From Roseiflexus sp. RS-1 (GTDB taxonomy: Bacteria > Chloroflexota > Chloroflexia > Chloroflexales > Roseiflexaceae), in contig NC_009523.1 in the NCBI RefSeq assembly GCF_000016665.1, positions 2,728,001 through 2,792,000 on the forward strand: a stretch of DNA of 64,000 nucleotides, given 5' to 3'. The position numbers were made by a program, and so were the translations under genes. Each line of letters starts with the position of its first letter. The first letter of the stretch is position 1. This document shows positions 51,011 to 58,739 of the stretch, piece by piece. The notes beneath the pieces were generated by a model. That model searched no databases, was not told the DNA's origin, and saw only the letters and a list, made by a program, of their open reading frames with translations.

Positions 51011-52207
51011 ATGTCTCAACATTTTTGCCACCAGGCGGGATATGCACAGAATGACGCATGGCTGACCCGCGCGCTTGATGAGGTGCTCCAGAAACTCGAT
51101 CCTGCGCCAGGAAAGGCGATCACCTATCGCCAGATCGATGTTGTGCTCGATGATGCTGGCATAGAGCCGGATCTCGCAACCCAACTCTATGAACGCATCC
51201 TGCGAACGCTTGAAGAATGCCAGGTTCAGGTGGTTGAGGCGGAAGAAAGCGATCTCGGAAACGACGATTTTGCGACAGAAATTGCTGATGAAGTCTTCGA
51301 GATGCTCGCGGAAATGATGGGACGAGCCGGTGAATTTGATCACGAGTTGCTGAGTGCTGCCGATGAACGGCGCCTGCTCGAGATTTATCACGACGGATTG
51401 CGTGCCAAACGCGAATTGCAGAGCGGCCTCAGTTCAGTGCAGCAATATGCCGCCGAGCGAAGGATCAAGGCGTCGGAAGAGGCGATCGATACATTGATGC
51501 GCTGCAACCTGCGCCTGGTTGCGAAGATAGCCACGCGTTATATGCCGTATGCCCGACACCTAACCTTCGATGATCTGCTGCAGGAAGGGCGGATTGGCTT
51601 GCTCAAAGCCATCGAGAGGTTCGACCAGAATTGTCGGGGGCGATTATCAACATATGCCGTCTATTGGATTCGGCAGTCGATACAGCGAGCGCTCGCAGAT
51701 CAGGATCGTATGGTTCGCCTGCCGGTTCATATTGTGGAGCAACTTCATCGTTTGCGTAAGACGTGCGAGCAGTTCCGCTGCATTCACGGTCGTGAGCCAG
51801 GTGATGCTGAGTTGGCAAATGCACTTGGCGTTTCTCTCGCTAAAGTCCGATCTCTGTGGCGTGTTGCGCAGCACCACACATCTATCGATCGACCGGTTGG
51901 TGCAGATACCAATACTTTCCTGGGGGAATTGATCGCAGATGATCGCGAGGAGGGTCCAGATTTCATTTGTGAGCAACAGTTGCTTCATGCAGTGCTGAGA
52001 GAGGTATTGGGTCACCTCTCTAGCCGTGAGCGTGACATCCTTGAGCGGCGTTATGGTTTGATCGATGGTCAAACGCATACTTTGGAGGAAATAGGTCAGA
52101 TTTTTGGTCTTACACGGGAGAGAATTCGTCAAATCGAGCGAAAAGCGCTCAAACGTCTTAATAGAGGTGAATATCGACGAATATTACAACCTTTTCTTTA
52201 CCAATGA
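51011..52207 (+). CDS. Sigma-70 family RNA polymerase sigma factor (group 2-like)
   Basis: This protein is 398 aa from ATG 51011; a GTG at 51008 is adjacent. Residues ~20-80 look like region 1.1 (GKAITYRQIDVVLDDAGI...LEECQVQVVE). Regions 1.2 and 2 follow (LLSAADERRLLEIY; NLRLVAKIATRYM...LTFDDLLQEGRIGLLKAIERFD...LSTYAVYWIRQSIQRALADQ), with region 3 and region 4.2 (HTLEEIGQIFGLTRERIRQIERKALKRL). It is close in build to RpoD/SigA. Its place in an operon with HerA and a helicase is unusual, as primary-like sigma genes usually stand alone or near primase. It overlaps the next ORF's longer frame. Confidence 0.93.
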   Translation: MSQHFCHQAGYAQNDAWLTRALDEVLQKLDPAPGKAITYRQIDVVLDDAGIEPDLATQLYERILRTLEECQVQVVEAEESDLGNDDFATEIADEVFEMLAEMMGRAGEFDHELLSAADERRLLEIYHDGLRAKRELQSGLSSVQQYAAERRIKASEEAIDTLMRCNLRLVAKIATRYMPYARHLTFDDLLQEGRIGLLKAIERFDQNCRGRLSTYAVYWIRQSIQRALADQDRMVRLPVHIVEQLHRLRKTCEQFRCIHGREPGDAELANALGVSLAKVRSLWRVAQHHTSIDRPVGADTNTFLGELIADDREEGPDFICEQQLLHAVLREVLGHLSSRERDILERRYGLIDGQTHTLEEIGQIFGLTRERIRQIERKALKRLNRGEYRRILQPFLYQ

Positions 52208-52218
52208 GGAGGATGAAG

Positions 52219-54906
52219 ATGAATATTATCGCTATACGCTGTCGCAGGCATAATCGGGGAGAAAATCCCAAGTCATTCCGCTTATTGCAAATCGCGCTTG
52301 ACCAGGGACAAAAAAGAGCGATGCGCTATTTAACGGAAAAGGATGGTAATATTGTTAAAGGAGCTTGGTCATATACCTCTCGTCCGTTCGCCCCTGGTTT
52401 ATACTGCTTCCATTGTCTTAATGAAGGCATCCGCGAAATGATACCTGTTGATCTTGAAGACCTTCGTGATCTGGGTCTTTCAGATCTGCCACTTGTGTTT
52501 CAGTCAGCGGAGTCCTTTCAGGCGGTAACGCTTGTTAACTCCATGATTAACAGGTATCAGGACGCGATTCGTAATATTCAGGAATTTCCTGCACGTTCAG
52601 CCTCTTTTGATGATAATAGAATAATTAATGGTCTGAATCCAGAACTTCAGCACGTTTTGCAGAAGAAGGTGTTGCCCAAAGGTGGAAAACTTTATTCGTT
52701 TCAGGCTAAGGCTATTGAGGTGGCGCTTAATGGTCACGATATCATCATTACAACCCCTACCGCAAGTGGTAAATCATTAGCGTATATACTACCGGTGTTA
52801 GAGGCTACATTATGCTCTTCTGATGCTACCGCGCTCTATATTTCGCCATTAGTGGCTCTGACTGAAGATCAGTTTGAAGCGCTTACGATTTTTGATGAGA
52901 GCGGTACAGATTGGATCAGGAAGGGTGAACGTTTTTCTATTCATCGTGTATGCCGGACGCTTGTGATAGGCTCTCGAAGAGTCACTATCGCACGTTATGA
53001 CGGTTCTGTGCTGCCTGGTGATCGGGAGGAAATACGTCGGCGCCGTCCGCAGTATGTTCTGACAACCCCTGATATGCTCCATATGGCTATGCTCAGAGGT
53101 GCGTTTGATGATCGACATTGGCGTTATCTTCTGGCAGGGTTGCGCTACATCGTAATCGACGAAATGCACATCTATCGGGGTATTCTTGGTGCCTCCTTCG
53201 CCAACCTGATACGGCGGCTTCAACGTTTGTGTCGGTTGCATGGGACCAATCCGCAATTCTTATGCGCGTCTGCGACCATGGTTGATCCGATTGGAACCGT
53301 AGAGCGTTTCATTGGTCGGCGTCCAGTCGGAGTTGATGGATCTGAGGATGGCGTTCCCCAACATAAGCGTATGGTGGTGATCTGGAGCAGCAGTGTCGAT
53401 GATGGTCAGGTGTATGCAACATCGACTCATGCTAAAAATGTGCTACTGCACCTTATAAGCGAACGTGTCCGCCATATCGCATTCGCGCGATCAATTGGAG
53501 AAATTAACGATATTTATCGCTTTACTTCTGCTGAGTTACGCGAACAAGGCATTGACACGCCGCTTATCAAGCCATTTATGCGTGAACTGCGGCCAGACGA
53601 GAAACGCGCCATCATTCGAGATCTTAAGGATGGCCGCCTTCATAGTGTTATCTCAACAACCGCTCTCTCGATGGGTATTGATATCGGTAGTCTTTCGGCA
53701 GCCGTCATTATCGGTTTTCCGGGATCGATCGCACAATTCTGGCAGCAGGCTGGTCGTGCTGGACGTGCTGGCGAAGGTGTGATCATCTTGATTGCTGATC
53801 GAAATCCACTGGACCAATTTTTTGTCCAGCACCCAGAGGTCTTATTCGATCTGAATGCAGAGCCAGTCTATTGCAATCCTGACAATCCATATATCGTGCG
53901 GAGCCATTTGTTGACAGCAGCGCGCGAATTTCCACTGAGTGACGAAGATTTCCATTTGTTCGGAAAAGCTGCACTGGATCAAATACAGACGTTGACCGCC
54001 GAGGGATTGATGACTTCTGATGGCATGGGTCGATATGAATTGACGGAATCTGCTAAAAATTTGGCTGATACGCCTTTTCGCAGTCTCACGTTCGCTGTTC
54101 CGGTGAAGGATCAGGAAAAGCGTCTGATTGTCGAAGTTGATGCAGCAAGAGCGCAGCGGGCTTTGCATCGCCATGCACATTATCAGCATATTGATCGCTA
54201 TTATCGTGTTATTTCCTGTGATCTGGATTGGAGTCGAGGGCGTGGCGAAGTTGTCGTTCAGGAGTTAGAACATCCCGAATATACGACAGCTGCGCATGTT
54301 GAGATAGATATCTCGATCATTGACTGTCAGATCCAGCGTGATGATGAACATTACGTCGTAGGGTACGGCATTGTCAAGTGTCATACCCGGGTTGATGGAT
54401 ACTACGAAGTTCCGCTGTTTTCTCGTAATGAGCCCTTCAAGTATCGACCGCTCGGTCGCGCAGCACCTCCACCGCTCGAATATCAGACGCAGGCATTCTG
54501 GCTGTTGCTTTCTCCGAAAGTATTGGATGCAATCTCGCCTGATGAACGAGAAGCCGCGATGTACTCACTGGCAGGCGCGTTACGGTTAGCGACGTCTATA
54601 GAAGAATTGTGCGACCTTTCAGACGTCGAAGGCGTCGGAATGCTACACTTTCAGGATGTCCTTCGCCCCATGGTGATGGTGTATGACACGGTTCCTGGAG
54701 GTGTTGGCATTACAGAGGCAGCGTTCAGACGTCTTGACCGAATATTGCTTCGAGCAGTGCAGATCCTCGAGGAGTGTCCATATTGCTCGAAACATCCAGA
54801 GAGTCGTGGTTGCCCTTATTGCGTTACCGCAAGGTATGGCGATGAAAAAACGATCAACCGTTTGGCTGCGCTGGAAATCATTCGTAACTTTCAGTCTTCA
54901 AGTTGA
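52219..54906 (+). CDS. DEAD/DEAH-box helicase with C-terminal DUF1998-like zinc domain
   Basis: It starts best at ATG 52219, 6 bp after GAGGAGG, giving ~895 aa. SF2 motifs are clear: TTPTASGKS (K185), DEMH (314-317), SAT, and GRAGRAG. The C-terminal DUF1998-type part has VYDTVPGGVGITEAAF and CPYC-x8-CPYC (C853, C856, C865, C868), as in MrfA/YprA and the DISARM/DrmB-type DUF1998 proteins. An extra N-terminal ~170 residues with CFHC come before the helicase. Such helicases act in DNA repair or defence. The gene looks more AT-rich than the chromosome around it, which suggests transfer. It ends the cluster, and the next gene is convergent. Confidence 0.9.
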   Translation: MNIIAIRCRRHNRGENPKSFRLLQIALDQGQKRAMRYLTEKDGNIVKGAWSYTSRPFAPGLYCFHCLNEGIREMIPVDLEDLRDLGLSDLPLVFQSAESFQAVTLVNSMINRYQDAIRNIQEFPARSASFDDNRIINGLNPELQHVLQKKVLPKGGKLYSFQAKAIEVALNGHDIIITTPTASGKSLAYILPVLEATLCSSDATALYISPLVALTEDQFEALTIFDESGTDWIRKGERFSIHRVCRTLVIGSRRVTIARYDGSVLPGDREEIRRRRPQYVLTTPDMLHMAMLRGAFDDRHWRYLLAGLRYIVIDEMHIYRGILGASFANLIRRLQRLCRLHGTNPQFLCASATMVDPIGTVERFIGRRPVGVDGSEDGVPQHKRMVVIWSSSVDDGQVYATSTHAKNVLLHLISERVRHIAFARSIGEINDIYRFTSAELREQGIDTPLIKPFMRELRPDEKRAIIRDLKDGRLHSVISTTALSMGIDIGSLSAAVIIGFPGSIAQFWQQAGRAGRAGEGVIILIADRNPLDQFFVQHPEVLFDLNAEPVYCNPDNPYIVRSHLLTAAREFPLSDEDFHLFGKAALDQIQTLTAEGLMTSDGMGRYELTESAKNLADTPFRSLTFAVPVKDQEKRLIVEVDAARAQRALHRHAHYQHIDRYYRVISCDLDWSRGRGEVVVQELEHPEYTTAAHVEIDISIIDCQIQRDDEHYVVGYGIVKCHTRVDGYYEVPLFSRNEPFKYRPLGRAAPPPLEYQTQAFWLLLSPKVLDAISPDEREAAMYSLAGALRLATSIEELCDLSDVEGVGMLHFQDVLRPMVMVYDTVPGGVGITEAAFRRLDRILLRAVQILEECPYCSKHPESRGCPYCVTARYGDEKTINRLAALEIIRNFQSSS

Positions 54907-55053
54907 CAATATATCTTGTTCGTATTCTTGAATTTTTCTTCCCGTCGACGGCGAGTGAAGAGCGCATGTCTGGAGCCGATACCTTTCAAGTAAGGAAGCA
55001 CAAGCCTGCGTGTCTTTTTGGCTTTGTGCACGCTTATTTGAAAGATCTTGCGA

Positions 55054-57186
55054 CTAGACGAGGATGGGGATTTCCTCAGGCTCCGAACTCTCCCTCCGCC
55101 ACACTGGCGGTTGCAACGGTGCAAGGAACGGCGACGGCGCCGCGCGCGATCCGCAGACCAGCAGCGCCCGCATGGCGCGCGAGCACCCGACGAAGAAGAG
55201 ACGGCGTTGCTCGTCTTCCTGCACCTGCGCCTCCTCGACCGGCAAGTCCTCGTTGATCCGCGGCAGGCGTCCTTCGTCCAGACCAACAATTGCCACAAAG
55301 GGAAATTCCAGCCCCTTGGCGGAGTGCAGCGTCAGCACTTTGACCAGGGGGACGGTAATGTCAAGCTCTCTGCCGGATTGGAACACTGCTGGCATACCCA
55401 GCTTGCTGAGACGTTCGGCAAGTTCCCTGCCTTCCCGGTTGCTGGTGCAAAACACAGCGCCGCTGTGGGTTGGCAGACGGTAGTAGCGCGCTGCTTCCAG
55501 GAAGAAATCACGGATCGTTTCAGCGGCGCGCGTATCGCTGCTGACCAGCCAGATGAGTGGCGGATCCCCCTGATGCGTCGATGGGAGTTGCTGGATGCTC
55601 TCTTCTTCGCCTGCCTGGCTCCCTGCCAGAATGCTGGCGCAGGCCGCCAGAATCTGCGCCGTATTGCGAAAGTTCTGCTTCAGCAGTATCGTCCGACCGG
55701 TGAAGGCAAGGTCGTGGTGCACCTGCTTCCAGCTGAAACCGCGCTGGTAGATCGACTGCGACGCATCGGCGGTCAGATAGACATGCTCTGGCGTTTCCAC
55801 CAGGTTCAATAGCAACCGCAACGCCACCGGCGAAAGGTCCTGCGCTTCGTCGATGACCAGCGCCTGATATGGTTTTGGGTCGATGTGTGCGGTGTATTCC
55901 ATTGCACCGCGCCGCACCTGCTCGTGCAGAACGAGACCATTGGCGCGCATCAGATCACGCCAGTATTCATAGACCGCCCACAGCGCTTCGCGGATCGCCG
56001 GTTTGAGCGGCGTGCGTCGTCCGTGACGCTCAATGACCAGGTATTCTTCCTGACTGCTGATATTCCGCGCTTCGATAATGTGCAGAAACTCCTGAAGCAG
56101 ATACTCCTGTCCGAGGTGCTCCAATGCCGCGAGGCGCGTCTGACGGTCTGCCTCGTTTGCTGCGGGTATCTCCGCTTCGCGCAGCGACATGGCGAGCAGA
56201 GCAAGTGCCTGTCCTTCAGTTGCGAATGTGGGTTTTCCCCACCCTCTGGCAAAATAATGGTATGCCAGACTATCAACCGTGGTCACCTTGACCCCCCATG
56301 CGTCTGGCGGTGCGCCGAGCAGTCTGGTCAACAGTTGCTCCGAATAGGTGACCAGGGCATTGGTATAGGTGGTGAAGAGCACCGATGTGACACCCTGTTC
56401 CAGCAGACGCTGCACCCGATAGAGCGCCAGCGTGGATTTGCCGGTTCCCGGACCGCCCCGCACCAGGATCGGACCGCGGCGATCCTGATTGATCAGGCGC
56501 TCCTGTTCTGGCGTCAGACGCAGCAAAAAACTGCTCAGGTCTTCTTCGGCAAAACGCTCGACATCCGCAGGCGTGGAAAGGACGAATTCGGGCTGCGCTG
56601 CAATCGCATCGAGCGAACGGGGGAACAGGTTGTCAAGGATGCGATTGAGATCGCGTTCCGGGATCGGCAGGTTGAGCAGATCGTCCTCGGTGCGCGCAGT
56701 GAGGATCTCTGAATGATACTGGGCGGGTATGCGCCAGCGCTCCAGCATGTCGTTTGTTATCATGAACGGCAGCGGGCGACCTGGCGGCAGTGTACGCGAT
56801 GGCGGCATAATATCGAGCGTTGGCGCGCTGAGCGTGAACTCTTCTTCAATAACGCCACGCGCTTTCGGTGTGAGTGTGGACGGATCGGGCAACGTTGCTG
56901 GCGGAACAATATCGGGTAGATCGTCTTCATACGTGCGCTCGTTGCGCTTGCGCACGCTCAGCAGTTTGACCCATCCCCTGCCGATGCAGTAGCAAATACG
57001 GTAGTCGCCAACCCGCACCCGATAGACATTGTCGTACCCCTTGAGTTTCTTTGCATCGCCGCGAGCTGAATAGGGATCACTGGCAAGGATCTCCAGCTTT
57101 TTGGTGATCGCCTTGCTCACGTGGCGTGGGAGGTCGAGCGATTCGTAGTAGAAGGTGGGGGTGAAGGAGAGTTCAAATGCTGGCAT
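55054..57186 (-). CDS. RelE-like domain fused to UvrD-like superfamily 1 helicase
   Basis: It starts at ATG 57186 (MPAFELSF), with GGAG 8 bp upstream, and encodes 710 aa. Residues 1-88 fit the RelE/ParE toxin fold: SKAITKKLEILASDPYSARGDAKKLKGYDNVYRVRVGDYRICYCI...VKLLSVRKRNERTYED. After a linker comes a UvrD-type helicase with Walker A GGPGTGKS (244-251), IDEAQDLSPVA, TADASQSIYQRGFSW, LHSAKGLEFPFVAIVGLDEGRLP and LFFVGCSRAMRALLV. The C-terminal domain is short. The fusion may target helicase activity to ribosomes or RNA, or the toxin domain may be a regulator. No antitoxin gene is next to it. Confidence 0.88.
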   Translation of the reverse strand: MPAFELSFTPTFYYESLDLPRHVSKAITKKLEILASDPYSARGDAKKLKGYDNVYRVRVGDYRICYCIGRGWVKLLSVRKRNERTYEDDLPDIVPPATLPDPSTLTPKARGVIEEEFTLSAPTLDIMPPSRTLPPGRPLPFMITNDMLERWRIPAQYHSEILTARTEDDLLNLPIPERDLNRILDNLFPRSLDAIAAQPEFVLSTPADVERFAEEDLSSFLLRLTPEQERLINQDRRGPILVRGGPGTGKSTLALYRVQRLLEQGVTSVLFTTYTNALVTYSEQLLTRLLGAPPDAWGVKVTTVDSLAYHYFARGWGKPTFATEGQALALLAMSLREAEIPAANEADRQTRLAALEHLGQEYLLQEFLHIIEARNISSQEEYLVIERHGRRTPLKPAIREALWAVYEYWRDLMRANGLVLHEQVRRGAMEYTAHIDPKPYQALVIDEAQDLSPVALRLLLNLVETPEHVYLTADASQSIYQRGFSWKQVHHDLAFTGRTILLKQNFRNTAQILAACASILAGSQAGEEESIQQLPSTHQGDPPLIWLVSSDTRAAETIRDFFLEAARYYRLPTHSGAVFCTSNREGRELAERLSKLGMPAVFQSGRELDITVPLVKVLTLHSAKGLEFPFVAIVGLDEGRLPRINEDLPVEEAQVQEDEQRRLFFVGCSRAMRALLVCGSRAAPSPFLAPLQPPVWRRESSEPEEIPILV

Positions 57187-57425
57187 AATCATTTCTCCGG
57201 AGGATTCTGTCTGACGAGCGCGATAGTGCACGTGGCGTCATCGCCGTCCTTAACCATTCTATCACCAAATGCGTACAAATGGACTCCAGTATGGGAAGGC
57301 GATAGTAGCGAATTGCTACCGACCCTCGGTGGCAGGCATATCCTGGTTTTCAGAGTGCGCCCCCGCTATGCCTGGATTCACGGTATAATGCCCGCCAGAC
57401 GGTTCACGCTACGGAGGGTTATGGT

Positions 57426-58049
57426 ATGCTCCCTGAGAACGCCACCGTCGCGCCGCTGCTGGTCGACCACGCCGTGCCGGGACCGCCCCACGGTCGCTGG
57501 ACGGTCGCGGCGTGGGAAGGTCTGCCAGACGATGGCAACCGCTACGAAATACTTGAAGGGGTCCTCTGGATGACGACCGCGCCCAGCGCATTTCATCAGT
57601 GGATTGTCGGCAGGTGCATCGAGTTGTTGGGTGTGCCGGCGCGTCAGCGTGGGTTGGGTATCTGGTTCACAGCGCCGATTGGCGTCATCCTGTCGCTGCA
57701 CGACGCGGTGCAGCCCGACTTTCTCTTCATCCGCGCCGAACGGGTCGCCGCGCTGGTGCGCGAGCGGCGCATTCATGGCGCGCCCGACCTGATCATCGAA
57801 GTTCTCTCGCCGGGCAACAGCACCGAAGCGATGGCGCAGAAGCGAGCGCTGTACGCGCACTGCGGCGTGCCCGAATATGTGGAAATCGACCCGGCGCAGT
57901 GCTGCGCGCGGGTGTACCGGCTGGAAGGCGACGCCTACCGTGCGCCGGTCATTTGCAATGACACGCAGACACTGCACCTGACCTGCCTGCCCGACCTGCC
58001 GGTGGCGGTAGCGGCGTTGTTCGCCGACGCCCCGGATACGACGCTGTAA
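57426..58049 (+). CDS. Uma2 family (DUF820) protein
   Basis: This 207-aa protein shows the clean Uma2 pattern: GNRYEILEGVLWMTTAPSAFHQWIVGRCIELL, DAVQPDFLFIRAERV, GAPDLIIEVLSPGNSTEAMAQKRALYAHCGVPEYVEIDPAQ. The aspartate and E-x-L residues of the PD-(D/E)XK-like core are present. It lacks the repetitive tail of the two other Uma2 proteins in this window. TATAAT at 57386-57391 lies about 35 bp upstream of the start. Function is unproven. Confidence 0.87.
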   Translation: MLPENATVAPLLVDHAVPGPPHGRWTVAAWEGLPDDGNRYEILEGVLWMTTAPSAFHQWIVGRCIELLGVPARQRGLGIWFTAPIGVILSLHDAVQPDFLFIRAERVAALVRERRIHGAPDLIIEVLSPGNSTEAMAQKRALYAHCGVPEYVEIDPAQCCARVYRLEGDAYRAPVICNDTQTLHLTCLPDLPVAVAALFADAPDTTL

Positions 58050-58066
58050 CGCTGTAACGTTATTCT

Positions 58067-58095
58067 TGCAATCGCCTCACGCTCGTGATACACTA
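58067..58095 (+). promoter_or_regulatory. Promoter of zinc-ribbon gene
   Basis: TTGCAA (58067-58072), 17 bp, TACACT (58090-58095). It would give a leader of about 130 nt before the ATG at 58232, long enough for the hairpins listed next. Confidence 0.5.
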
Positions 58096-58152
58096 TATAC
58101 GGTTTGGTTCCACGTGGCGCCCTGGATTCCTGCCTCTGCAGTCAGATCCCAT

Positions 58153-58213
58153 AGCCCATTGTCTGCCAGACCCCGGTTAATCAGTCCCAAGGAATGGGCT
58201 TACGTTCAAGCCC
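58153..58213 (+). promoter_or_regulatory. Leader with mutually exclusive hairpins before zinc-ribbon gene
   Basis: Segment A AGCCCATT (58153-58160) is complementary to B AATGGGCT (58193-58200). B's GGGCTT (58196-58201) is also complementary to C AAGCCC (58208-58213), directly before the ribosome site AAAGGAG (58214-58220). A:B and B:C cannot form together. This is the layout of an attenuator or riboswitch-like leader. Confidence 0.45.
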
Positions 58214-58231
58214 AAAGGAGCGAAGCGAGCG

Positions 58232-58621
58232 ATGAGCTACGCCGACAAAACATTGACGTGTCGCGACTGCGGCGCACAGTTCGTATTTACTGCAGGTGAG
58301 CAGGAGTTCTACGCACAGAAGGGATTCACGAACGAGCCATCGCGCTGCCCGAGTTGTCGGCAGGCGCGCAAAGCGTCGGGCAGTAGCGGGTACAGCAATC
58401 GCAGCGGCGGTGGGTACGGTGAACGGAGCGGCGGGTATAGCGAACGAAGCAGCGGGTACAGCGAACGAGGCGGCGGGACGCGTTCATCGGGCGCGCGCGA
58501 GATGTACACCGCCATTTGCGCGAATTGCGGGCGTGAGGCGAAGGTGCCGTTTGTTCCAAGCGGTCGTAAACCGGTTCTGTGTGATGATTGCTTCCAGGAG
58601 CAGCGTCGCAATCGGATGTAG
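58232..58621 (+). CDS. Small double zinc-ribbon protein with Gly/Ser/Tyr/Arg-rich centre
   Basis: This 129-aa protein has an N-terminal zinc ribbon (LTCRDCGAQFVFTAGEQEFYAQKGFTNEPSRCPSCR, CxxC...CxxC). The centre is low-complexity and rich in Gly, Ser, Tyr and Arg (SGYSERSSG-type repeats). A second CxxC...CxxC pair follows (AICANCGREAKVPFVPSGRKPVLCDDC). Proteins of this type are common in Chloroflexota and other phyla. The RGG-like centre suggests nucleic acid binding. AAAGGAG lies 11 bp before the ATG. Function is unknown. Confidence 0.82.
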   Translation: MSYADKTLTCRDCGAQFVFTAGEQEFYAQKGFTNEPSRCPSCRQARKASGSSGYSNRSGGGYGERSGGYSERSSGYSERGGGTRSSGAREMYTAICANCGREAKVPFVPSGRKPVLCDDCFQEQRRNRM

Positions 58622-58739
58622 TGCGGAACAACTACAACGTACCCTGTTTCCGACGGGTGGGTCTCCGACTCATCCGTTTTGTCTGGAAAAAATGGGGCGA
58701 TCCCGTCGGATCGCCCCTCCCCGATGTATCGGTTGCACA

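Noticed and set aside
44688-54906. Island labelled as DISARM, BREX or MrfAB
   Set aside because: It shares a DUF1998 helicase and a methylase with these systems, but lacks DrmB/DrmC-type partners, PglZ or BrxC, and an MrfB-type exonuclease, and adds two sigma factors.
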